In this document: piece by piece, positions 47,866 to 62,100 of the stretch
How the letters are laid out: each line of letters starts with the position of its first letter
Numbering within the stretch: the stretch's first letter is position 1
NCBI RefSeq assembly: GCF_037975245.1
Contig: NC_092582.1
Coordinates: 13,948,077-14,012,076, forward strand
Length of the DNA stretch: 64,000 bases
From: Apostichopus japonicus
Taxonomy: Eukaryota > Echinodermata > Holothuroidea > Aspidochirotida > Stichopodidae
Direction of reading: 5' to 3'
Translations under genes and position numbers: made by a program
The notes under the pieces: generated by a model
What the model saw: only the letters and a program-made list of their open reading frames with translations
The model's database searches: none
Told to the model about the DNA's origin: nothing

Positions 47866-48582
47866 GGTGTCTCTGAGACTATTTGCAGGTGATACAGGAA
47901 AGTGTTTGTCACGGCGTAAATTGTAAAAATCTCATTCGGAAGGCCCAAACTGTATTATAGGGAACCACAAAACTCGGTAAATTGATGCTAACAAACTTAC
48001 CTTGCATCTTGGTTAAAAAACAAGAAAGAATTAGAACAATTTATCCACTCCAAAGTATAACGTGTTTTCCATCATTCTTGTCCCGATTTATTTACCCAAC
48101 ATGACACTTGAGTCTCCAAGGCAGTCTATGTAAAGTAAGTAGGAATTTCAATTGACGAACTATAGGGCTGTCTTATAGAACGTTGATGACCTATGCAACA
48201 ACCTTATTAAGTACCCGCGGGAATTTTGATCGCCTTTAGAGAATCACTTCCACTTGATGTTGCTGTTCATATATGTAAAATAACTCTTTTGTCTATTCCA
48301 AGATCTGTTATGTGGATTGAAATCTATGACGTGCGTGGTTAATGCTCTTATATTCAAAGGCCTGAACAGGTGCAACAGAAGAGAATTTTAAATCTTAAGA
48401 TCGCCGTTATTCTATCAATTCTCTGCATAGTAACCTTGGTGTCCAGGAAGTCACTGTTATTTCACATTCTTCAGATGTGTGCTTGCATCTGTATGTGCAA
48501 GTATGTTAACAACATGCTCTCTACTGCTCTCTATACTAATTCACATGCATATTTGTTTTCCCAAACCAACCAGTGGCTTTAA

Positions 48583-50061
<1,479 letters not shown>

Positions 50062-50067
50062 TTTATT
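50062..50067 (-). terminator. Candidate polyadenylation signal of SLC6 copy B
   Basis: AATAAA on the minus strand lies 111-116 nt after the copy B stop codon, within an AT-rich tract that offers further AATAAA-like words. Seen by position only. Confidence 0.4.
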
Positions 50068-50177
50068 TATTAATTTATTATATATTGTTATAGCTCGTTA
50101 TTACATGTAGTTTCGTCTTCAGTTCTAATTTTTCGTAAATATCACTCTGCTCCGGTATAGACATGAATTTTCTCGGG

Positions 50178-53100
50178 TTACTTTTCGTAGGCTTTATTGT
50201 CAAACACTTGGGTACCGTTTTCAATGGTGCCGTCTGCAGGGTGCGCCGCATTTGTACCTCCTCTCAGGACCTTGGCACCTCCCATAGTAGTTCCATGGTT
50301 GTAATGGACTTCCCAAGCTTCATCTCTGAACTTCTGCACCGCAGGGCCCCACTCTTCTCTCGGATTCGACATGGCTTGCCAACGCTATCGAGGTAAGGGA
50401 AAAATTTAAACATAACGTTTATCATTAAGACAGACAATTGTTAGAGTACTCTTAAATAAGCATATACTGCGTTTCTATTGTAGTTATCTGGTCGCCTACA
50501 GAGGGAGCTCTTACTGTGATACAAACGTCAGGCCCCAAACATTTATATATTTACTGACATGTGTTCTTTACACTATAAAAGCAGTTTGTTGACATTTTTT
50601 TTATCTCTTTCGTTTTCTAAATAGCGATATCAACAAAGGAGGGAGTATATTGCAACAAGTTTGAAAAAAAAACCTCTTTGTTCTTTTCTATTGTTTATAA
50701 TTTCCCAGACTGCTTTCCGTTGTTCATTTACTTATTAATTATTTAATTAGTTAAACAGAAAGAAATCTCTTTGCTGGGGCTTGGGTGGAGGTACCACCTT
50801 GTTTGATCCCTTAGTTATGCTTAACTTCTTGGGGAATTCGTGTATACTATATTTTGAGCTTAGAGTGTTAAATTTCACAGTATAAAAAGCACTTCATATT
50901 TTTTATATATATTTTTTTATTTTCAGATATTTTTGACAGAATTCTATACCCTTTAAAGCAATACGATTCTTTGGTTTTATCATTCAAATCATTCATCAGA
51001 CATAATGAAGAAATGCAATTTTATTAAAATATCCGATTCAGTGCATGTGATTATAAATTATTACACGAAAAGTGCCATTGGCGACGAAAAATTTAAAGAT
51101 CAAAATACTTCTGCAGTTACTCGCTATAAGTAACGGTTTGAATTGTTGTGAAAAGCATGAAACAATTTTGCATCAATGGTATCAATCCATTTATTGGAAA
51201 ACAATTTATGATGGGAAAAAAATTGTACATCTGAGACGGGGACGGGAGACGGGGGGTGAAATCCAGTCCATCAAAACAGAAATTGTTTTCATCTAATTCG
51301 AATAGTTTGAAATTCCGTTCTGTAAATTAAAACCTTTGTATAACTCCTAATATTAGCCCCGAATTAGCCCTTTTCTGTTGCACAGTGTAATTTTAATGTA
51401 GACAATTTACGACGAATTTAGTTCGACTAAAACACTATACAAGTATAAATGAGAGTTATTGATTAATCTTGACCTCATAAAAGGAACCTGGTGTTCTGAA
51501 GAATTCATAAATCCAGACGATGGGAATCCATATCAGTGTGGCCATGATGATAATCCAACCAATGGCCCGGGCCCAACCTGGAAATGGTCCGTTATGCTCT
51601 GGGTCGCTCCAGTTTGTCCAATTAAAGACGAGCACAAACTGAGGAGGAAGAGAAACAATTTCAGAAATTAGATGAATTAGAAGAAATCTTGAAAGGTTTC
51701 ACTGATCGCTACACTCTGTTTCAAGCTATAATTATAATTTATGAATAATTAAAACAGACGTTAATTATTAACTGCTTGATAATTCAGTGATATATTCTGT
51801 GAGAAGATTCTGTGATATGAGGACAGTTTTGCTCAGTTTGACATGGATTGTTTTAGGGGTCGGGTTGAGTTTGAGAGAGAGAGAGAGCTGTTTGAGGTAT
51901 AGGTAAGGCGGTTGGGTGGGGGTGCGGGGGGGGGGGTATGGGTAGTCTGGGGTGTAAGGCGGTAGGTTCGTCTTCCTTCAAGGAAAGAATAATAAACAAA
52001 GTGGTGGTGAGTTTAGTTGGGCTACGTTGGCATTGCCTGTTTTTGGATGGGTATATTGTTGAGTTTGGTAAGAAGAACGAGAAGTGGGGTCGAAATGGCA
52101 TGGTTGGGGTGGGGTGGGGTCGGGTGGGAGGCTATGGTTGATCTATCTTCGAAGAAACAGAAGTACCGGGGTTTGCCTTAGTGATCCCTGTACCATTTAT
52201 TCATACTTATTAATGAACGTGAAAGCGTATGATGAGCACATGAATATGATTTTACATGGAAACAGTTCCCCAAAAGCAAATCAAGTCAAAATCTGTCAGA
52301 ACTGGATCCAATTAAAAAAAAAAAACTATCTAGCTTTAAATCAGACACGTACTGTCAGAAGGGCAATATTGTTCCACTGTTGGGATTAATTATATCAAAC
52401 AGAACAATTAAAGCTATTACCACTTCACTTTGGTGCATTTAATTAAACTCATCATGCCTTTGTTCTTATAGGGGTAATCAACTATCAAGGGTAAGTGTCA
52501 CAGTGTCACATGTAGACCCGTGCTATGCAATGTAATAAACAATTGAAATGTGAGCAGGTTTTCTTCAGTTAATTACAGTGATTTTCTTACCAGCAATACG
52601 GCAGGTGTAATCGCGACCCAGTTGAATACCCACCAATAGAAAATAGGGAAATCGACCCACGTGTCACCGACCATAGAGCGGATATCGTTACGGAAGCGTT
52701 TTATACCGTAAAACCACGATATGCCGATACATTCAAATAGGGCGAACATAAGCAGACTGAAACTGGCCCCATAGAGATCAAACAAGTCCGCCCAGTAAGG
52801 CCCGGCCTGAAACAAAATATATGCAGCATATACCGTAACAGATTATCTCAGTGAATAACAGGGTGATAGGGAGGTGTGTGGGGGGGGGGGATGGTAGGGG
52901 TGCTCGTGAAAATAAAAGAACGGCCAGTAAAATTATGTCATATATACAGATCATAAACAATCAAACTAAAATAAATGTTCAATTGCTCAACTTTATACAA
53001 ACATTACAAACGGCACGTTGTTTCAACATTCATATCGTAATAAAGGATTAATTTGCATAACAAAGTAAAGTGAGAAGTGTAATATTTAATATATTCAAGA

Positions 53101-56100
53101 GCAAGAATCTTTTTCTCCAAACGTACGAGAGAAAAAAAAAACGAAAAACTAAATGATAAGATGTTTACATAATTGCATTAATTACGCCGAATTAGATCAA
53201 TGGTATAGGTACGCACTATATACAACCTATCACGTGATTATAGTTAACTTGCTGTACAGTATCGGTAAACTATGGCTCAAATGTTGACGTCAAGTGTTAT
53301 AGTGAATATCTATGAATTCATTACCTCCGTGACACAGATAAGGCCAATCAGATATCCAATGATGCAAACAACAGCAAGAACGATGGGTTTCTTATTTCTG
53401 AGTTTATCTGGAAATTCGTCTACAATGGCTGTCACAACAGTTTCAATGATGGCGAACTGAACGGAAGAATAACGTGAACGGTTTTAATGCAATTGATTTC
53501 TTAAAAATATGACCATGGTACAGTACATGAATATTCACATATTCAACAGAAGCAATAACAAAGTGATTTGTACTTGTGGAGTTTTCTTTTCCTGTACCTT
53601 CAACTAAAGTGCATTTATCTGCGGTGACAAAGACAATCCGGAGGTAAAGACATCACGTGGTCTAGTAAAAAATGTTATTAACACTGAAGAAGGCAAACTA
53701 CAGTTCGAATTTATAGCTCATAACTCCAAGTCAATTTATACAAACCCCGCCCATCAGACCACTCTCGCCCCTCCCCCACCCCATTTCGCTAGCGACTGTA
53801 TGACACATTAGTATATAGCCTATATTGATTTCACATCAAACTATACTTTGCGACATACATTTGTATCTAGTTAGACAAATTCAAATTGTGTCTTGCCATC
53901 CAGAAACGTATGAATTTTTGGTTTATTATATATGCTATCAATCATAACCTATAACATAACAGATGCTATGGCCTTCCATGTACTAGGCCTATAGTTTGTA
54001 CGAACAGCGCCATTAACACGGTACTGTTCCTATACCGTCGGTTGCAAATAGTTAAATTGTCAATTTGGGCAAATGAACGGCAGGAGGGGCCCATTATAGT
54101 CTGTATGAACCCATGCTACCCGAGTACTCAAGGTTGACTACGGACCTGGTATATAAACCTTACCTCACTGTCGAGACCAAGGGTGAGCAACATAAGGAAA
54201 AACAGTATCGACCAAACTGGAGAGGCAGGTAGCCTAGCAACGGCCTCGGGGTAGGCAATGAACGCCAAACCGTAACCTGTGTATAAGAAAATGACTTGAG
54301 ATTGAATATAGGAAATAGGACATGAATGAGGGAAAATGTGAGGAAAATCACTATGCCCACAATATCTCACCAATCGGAGTATTCGGACTCATAAAGCGTT
54401 AGGCTAGGGCCTACAAGCCTATACCCTGCTCATTGCACAGTCTAAGTACGGTGAGATTTGGTTCTGTCTGGCCCTTCAGTGCGTCAACCAATGTTCTTTC
54501 ATGGCCCTTCTATGGGTCATTAATTTAATTTCAGCCTTTGAAACGACTTTGAATAAATGTTTAAGGCTCTTATATATCTCAGCGAGGGACAAGATATTAA
54601 ACAGTAAAATGAAAGCTAGAGACTAAAAAGTTTCCTTTTTTACACATTTTCTATATTATGTGTATAAATTTTGATATTGTTTATTGGATGCGTAAAATAT
54701 ATTTAATCATACCTTGATCAACAACATCCTCTATATCTTGATTCAGTTCATGAGCCATAAAGCCGACGATAGAGAAGATGACGAAACCAGCAAATATACT
54801 CGTGCAACAGTTAGCAATGGCTACGAACATTGAATCACTGTAAAAGAGAAGTTCCATATTAGCCAATCATATCGCAGCTTAGAAGTAATGATATATGACG
54901 TAAGAACGAAACGTAATCGTTATGCGTGTAGGATTTTTTTTTTTTTAATTTTTTTTATTTCAAATATAATATCGTACTTTTTTTCAAGTATATAATAATC
55001 GCATCGTCTGACAATGCAAGGAAAGAATATTATCTCGAATATTTGTCATATAATTTGACCAAAAAAACATATTTTTGTTATATTCAAGTTGTTTATAATG
55101 TTGAGTCATAGTTAGTGACGCGACAACCTGACGAATCAATCGCATGTCACTGAAGCTGAATAATATTCTACATATACTAAAGGTGAAACAGAATGTGGCT
55201 TAAGTAAAATCTTTTCTCCAGTTTATTTAAATTAATTCAATTATGCTTATTATACTAAGTGGAATACAAGTTTTTTCACTTTTGTAGTATTTTTTTTTAC
55301 TTAATTTAAATTTTATTTTACGTAGGCTAAATTGCATTTGACTTTAGTGAAACTTTTAGGTAAATATGACTCAAAATGAGATTATTTGAACTTAGGATAA
55401 TTTGTAATATACGATTAAGCTCCAGTAAAATACAATGAAGTATTTGAAACTTAGTAGCGCCTTTGTATTTTTACTTATAAAGCAAAGTACAATTTTACTT
55501 TAGAAAACTACAGTTATAAACTTTCATCTACTCACGCATAGCAGTTATTGTGGAACTTGTTGTATGAGGACAACGTTATGAGTCCTCCCCAGGCTGCACT
55601 AAGAGAGTAAAATATCTGAATAGCCGCTGCAAGCCAAATCTGTTATTAAAAAAAAAAAAAAAAAACGATGCAAAATTTAATATAAATTTTGAAATTCTTA
55701 AAATAAAGGTAAAGAAGAAGAAGAAGAAAAAAAAATACAGGCTATAACTCGAAGAACGTGTTGGATTTTATGCATTATCATACAACTACGTTTGTCTCTT
55801 TGTATTAATGTACTATATGTGCACTCATGACAATAATATACACATGGAGGGGGGGGGGAGGGTGGGGAGAGGAAGGTGAGAGAAGAGGACAGGAGGAGCA
55901 AATGATAACTTCAAACTTACATCTCAGACTCCATTTTAAAAAGAGCTACTCGCTGTTTACCCCCCCCCCCCCGCCTCCCTCTCTCTCCTTCTCTAGCACT
56001 CTATCTAACGCTGCAGTACCTACTGCATGTTTCGTTTAAATGACCTCCAGCCTTAGTGTGATGATTCCAAGAAAACGTCCACTTCACAACAGTTCTTTCA

Positions 56101-59100
56101 TGTTCTTCGACCTGTACTATATACAGTGCTGCACCCCGCCTAAAAGTTGACACTCGTGTGTGTATGCTTAACATAGGTGAACTAGATCTATTATGACAAT
56201 ATTTCAGTAAACACACCTGTGGATCAGCTACTCTCTCCCAGTCGGGTGTTATGAAGAATTGGATCCCTTTCTCGTGTCCTGGAAGGGTTAATCCAAGGAT
56301 TAGCAGAATGAGAAGCACTAGGTAAGGGAATGTTGCTGTGACGTAAACCACCTGCAGGGGAAATGAAAAATGAAAGAAATTTATTAAAAATTGTGCATGA
56401 CGTAATTTATTATAGTCATATTAAAAATGACAGACCTGCCAAAACTGGTTATTTCCGTTTGATTGGAAGAAGTGGGGGGTTCTTATTTTCGAACACTGAA
56501 GCTCTGTATGTATGTGTTTTAGATCCTCCTGTAAGCAGGAACTTGCGAAGAAGCCTCATTGACTTTATCAAAGCCGCAAGCTGACCGAAGTCAGTCTCTT
56601 ACATTCATATTTAACGTCTATGATTATGAATTGTCAACAATTCTGTAACTGGACGACATACATTAATCTTGGAGTGACTCGAACCGGGGACCTTAGGATT
56701 GAAAGGCATCGGAGTTAACCACTGAGCTAACACACCACTGATTTGGTAGTATTAGGAGCTTTAGAGCGATTTGGATGACAATGACGAAGAACAAGACGGA
56801 CTCACGAAATGCCACAGCTATATTAATATATTATAATATTTAAATAAATGAAAGAATCGTAGTCTTTTTATATTTCTTCATTTTTGACATTTTTTGAGAG
56901 TTTAATCGTGTATCATGAAGTATGAAAGACTGTTTTCACACAAATCCTGCCCCGCCTCCTCCCGCTCCCTCACCATGGGGATATATGGCTGAGACCTGAT
57001 GAAAATCTACTAATACAGATACGATCCGCGCCTTTTACAGTACTCTAAACAGACAATAAGTGACCTTCCCACATAGGCGTGAGTTTATTTCCATTCTTAT
57101 ATAATAAGAGATGCTCGCTCCATTCGAATGAACCGACCCTTAATCCTTCGCTAGTAATAACCCACTAAAAGCTTTCAATTTGAATCTCATAGCCTACCTA
57201 TACCAACCTGCCTTGCAACCTGGTTTTTATTTATATTGTATGTATTGTAAGTAATTAGATCCTCCTGCAAGCAGGTACTCGCGAAGAAGCCATCATTGGC
57301 TTATCAAAGCCGCAAGCTGACCGAAGTCAGTCTCTTAGATTCGTATTTAACGTCCATGATTATGAATTGTCAATTGTCAACAACTCTGTAACTGGACGAC
57401 ATACATTAATCTTGGAGTGGCTCGAACTCGGGACCTTATGATTGAAAGGCACCGGCGTTAACCACTGAGCTAACACTCCCAAGATACCAAAGTAATATGC
57501 ACACAGTCAAGCGTTGGCATGATATCAATATAATTATTTTATATTAATGAAAATTGGGTGTGTGCCCAAAATAAATATCACGCTATAGTAATAAAATGAA
57601 TGCTGTTTAGTTCATGCGTCATACTGACTGTAACTGGACGACATACATCAAACTTGGAGTGACTCGAACTCGGGACCTTATGATTGAAAGGCACCGGCGT
57701 TAACCACTGAGCTATAACACTCCTGGATATTTTACTCCTATTGTATAGATACATGCATGTAGGATTTTGTACCTTTCCAGATGATTTGATGCCCTTAATA
57801 AGGCAAACATAGACAATTATCCAGGCAGCTGCCAGACATCCAGCTAGTGGCCAAACGATGCCCCCAGTCTCTCCCATGGATGCTGCCTCTCTACGAACCT
57901 CCAAACTAAAAGAAAGAGAAAGAGTAGAAAAAACAAAGACAGCTATCAGAACAGAAAACAGTTGTAGTACACGCATGCACGGACCCCGAGACAGGTTTAA
58001 GAGATATGGTTATGTGTGTCAGGTTATGAAGAGTGTAAATTGCATAATATTTCTCCAAATGTTACGTCTTTTTTACGTTAATTTTGTACTATGTTGTTGT
58101 GGGCAAATTGTATCGGTACTATGCTTTGTACACGCCGTAGCGGTCGCACAACGATGTGTTGAAAAGTACCGAGTCAGAAGGGCCCCCCATATCCACAGGT
58201 TCAAAGGTTATGACAAAACTTTTCCAAACAAAAGCTGCCTATAGATGGCGCTATCATTGTTTGCTTATATCGGTAAACTTTTAGAAATGTGATAGCGCCG
58301 CCGATTTCTTCTACGCGAACCCGTCTTTAATAATCCCTGACGCCGAAAGTATAACTGATTCGTAAGCAAGATTGTCCGTGTTACAAACGAAAGAAAATGT
58401 TTATAGCACATTGCGACAGAATGCAGGTCATATTTATGTCACATGACGTCATTGGTATGAATCCACATTTTGTCCACCATAATTTGTTGTTTTTTTCACA
58501 CTTCGGTTATCTGTAACTAACCACGAAAATAAGAGAATGAAGAAAAGCAACAAGGAAACTTAAAATAACGATGTCTTTCTTTAAAAAAAAAAGATCTAAT
58601 TGATTAATTTATCGATTAAACTGATTGTTTGATGTGTTGCCCAAAAAAAATCTAACGGTATTGAGATTTTAGACATTGAGGGAAAAATTCCCAAAGAAAT
58701 TGATGGCTAGAAAACGGGATTTCGAACCAGTGGTCTATGGATTTGTATTGAGCTGCTATGGTCTTGTTTGTAAACAGACATTTCTTGACATTTGTCCTTA
58801 TACTTGTGATATAGAGGACAGCATTATAAATTCGGATAAGGTTAACAAAATATCTTAACATTAAAGGCATTGAAGACTCGCTCCAAACCGCGTGCGAAAT
58901 AGCTGAAATAGTTAACTTTCTGTTGCTTGCAAGTGACGTTTTGTTCGTGTCGCTACAAAATGCAGACAGTAATGAAACGTGATACCTTGTTGTCTTTAGC
59001 TGGACCTGAGATGTCCATCGCTGTATCGTTTGTACACTGTGCCGTGAGTATTGACCGCAGCTGTATGTACTGACTGTACACTAGTGTCTAATTACCGACG

Positions 59101-62100
59101 GTAGTAAGCTTTGTGTGTATTTTCTGGGATCGATGGTGGTGTTTAACACTTCTGTTACACCTATTCGAAACTAGGTCAAATTACCGGCATTTAGACGTTT
59201 ATTTTTGCGCGAGTCTTCACACCCTTTAAGACAAGCAAAAGTAAAGACTTACTTCCAGTACTCTTCGCTGGGTCGAACTCTCTCAGCAGCCAGTGGGTCG
59301 GTTAAATTATCCAACGAGTAATTGCCAGCCGAATAGGTAACCACTCCACGCGATATCCTCTCCTCCTCCGATAGAATCCCAGGATCGACACAAGTACCAT
59401 TCTCTAAGAACACGGTTCCGTTGTCCTTACAATCGGTGAACCTTAAACTACAACGTTTGGTGTTCCAGTCGTTGTCACAGTCAACCCAAGGTAGTTTAGT
59501 GGTAAAGGAAGCGATGAGATACCGAATACAATAAGTGATGACGATATTGTAGGACACGCCCACTGTGGCCGATACCACCATCATACCATAAGCAACACCT
59601 GAAGAGGAAAACAATAAGTGATGACGATATTGTAGGACACGCCCACTGTGGCCGATACCACCATCATACCATAAGCAACACCTGAAGAGGAAAACAATAA
59701 GTGATGACGATATTATAGGACACGCCCACTGTGGCCGATACCACCATCATACCATAAGCAACACCTGAAGAGCAAACACAATAAGTGATGACGATATTAT
59801 AGGACACGCCCACTGTGGCCGATACCACCATCATACCATAAGCAACACCTGAAGAGGAAAACAATAAGTGATGACGATATTATAGGACACGCCCACTGTG
59901 GCCGATACCACCATCATACCATAAGCAACACCTGAAGAGGAATACAATAAGTAATGACGATATTATAGGACACGCCCACTGTGGCCGATACCACCATCAT
60001 ACCATAAGCAACACCTGAAGAGGAAAACAATAAGTGATGACGATATTATAGGACACGCCCACTGTGGCCGATACCACCATCATACCATAAGCAACACCTG
60101 AAGAGGAAAACAATAAGTGATGACGATATTATAGGACACGCCCACTGTGGCCGATACCACCATCATACCATAAGCAACACCTGAAGAGGAAAACAATAAG
60201 TAATGACGATATTATAGGACACGCCCACTGTGGCCGATACCACCATCATACCATAAGCAACACCTGAAGAGCAAACACAATATAGTAAGGATGTATAGAA
60301 ATGATCAAAAAGGACTGCTATGAATGCAACAACATTTTTTAACCATAGTCTTTCCTACATAAAGAAAGAAGAATGAAACAAGAAGAATGAAGGGAAAAAA
60401 ACTGGTCATCCAAATAAATATGTGCAAATTGCTAATCAGGCTGGACATATATTTAAAGTGAGATAATAACGACATAGTTCATCGTTTACCCAACAGGAAT
60501 TAGGGACAAAATAGATCCTTTAAATGGAGACATTTACTTTTATAAGTGGCGGAAGTGGGGGGGGGGGGTTGTGGGGGCGGTTATTCACTTTTGGCGTGTG
60601 CATTGTGACATTTGGAACCTATGTAGGACCGATCCTCAGCTCTAACAGTCTTGTTACACAATTGACATCTCATAAAACAAAGTGCCTAATTATATGGCTT
60701 ACTGCAGCGACATAGTTATATTACCGGTTTGACATGTTACCTCTGACCATATAGGTAGTTTCCCCCCCCCCCCACTCCCCCCACCTCCCGCGGCACCCTC
60801 ATGTCTTACACACTATCATAACAATACGTTGTGTTACCTCTCATCATAGGAAGTGCCTTCCATGCCTTGATAGGACCTTGACTGCAATACTGGCCAAAAC
60901 TGACTTCCAAGAAGAAAAGCGGTAAACCAGCAAGTAGTAGCATCGTAATGTAAGGGATGAGAAACGCTCCTAACAATAGAAAAGGGGGAAAAAAGGAGCA
61001 TACAAAAACAAGGCGAGGTCATGTTACTGTAAACGCATGTAATTGAATTTGGTTAGTATGGAATATATTAGAACATGGATTACGGTGGGTGGGTAGGGTC
61101 GAGTGGGATAGGTGGGTAAATTGTGCAGGTATATATGGGGTGAGGGGAAGATTTTCCAATTAATTTAAATATCATTTCGGTTCCCCCTCCCCCACCCTTT
61201 ATTAGGTTGTTTAAATAGCATAAATATCATAGATTTTCTTGTAAATAGCTGTTTCCGCCGAATGGCGTTTGTTTAAAGGTAGACTGTCTCTTTCATATAC
61301 TCATACTAGAACCCGCCCTCTGTTGTCTAATCAGCAGATACATGTCACTGAAGTTCAAGGATGGAAGATGAAAGAATGTCAAAATTCTGGTTTGTTTGAT
61401 TGTCATCTTCGGGAGGTAACAAAGGATTTTGATTCGAATTTCAATAATATTTGATTTTATTTTTTATACTAGCTGCACTATTTGTTTTGAAGATTAATCA
61501 TTGACTATGTTGGCGTGACATGTACACTGTGTCTGTTTGACGGGAGTAAAGGCTACATTTCAAAGTTCAAGAATGTAATTAAATTATCTGGATCTTCTAT
61601 TTCGATATCAAGGCCATATCAGATAGGAAGATCTTACATACATAAAGTTTATGGTTTTATATCATATTTAGTCATAATTTATGGGTATAACCAAATATAC
61701 ACCCTGCAGGGTCTATCGGTAATCTCTGTGATAAAATATAATGTATTTATGGAGTTGATGTTAGATATGGTAACAGGTTTTGTGTTCCGTGATAATTCAG
61801 TAATGAACATTAACAATGTGATACACTGGCATGGCTTGATTATAATCAAGTTTAATTGAAAATGACCAAATCAATGTCAAAACTAAGTTGAAAGTTGAAA
61901 GTTTGCTTTTATGAATTTGAATGATACGCTTATATGGAAAACTGTCTGGGCGACGAAATCTTGAGACTTTTTGACAGATTCTTTATTTTATCACACACGC
62001 ATTTACCAATTCTGACCGTGTTGTTACATCCTGGTTTTCCCACAAACCCCATTTCTGAACCAATGTTGTTATTGATATTGTGTTGATTTGGTTAACTTTT

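Larger units (their letters stand above)
46619..48582 (+). pseudogene. LINE reverse-transcriptase relic, interrupted by a hAT-like insertion
   Basis: 46619-46800 encodes NVLGLYLDLKKVFDTVAHRI, typical of the LINE RT segment DLKKAFDTVDH. After the insertion at 46843-47865 the frame resumes with LRLFAGDT, corresponding to the catalytic FADD block, and then continues with QKRILNLK and CKYVNNMLSTALYTNSHAYL as in CR1/RTE-like C-termini. Several stops and frameshifts are present and the upstream part is missing. It is dead. Confidence 0.75.

Noticed and set aside
59664-59864. Open frame with two copies of [20 protein letters not shown] as an extra transporter exon
   Set aside because: It results from the one 84-bp unit of the minisatellite keeping frame across two units; no donor site follows it.
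61515-61859. 114-residue plus-strand frame in an SLC6 copy B intron
   Set aside because: No domain, splice context or composition suggesting a gene; AT-rich chance frame.
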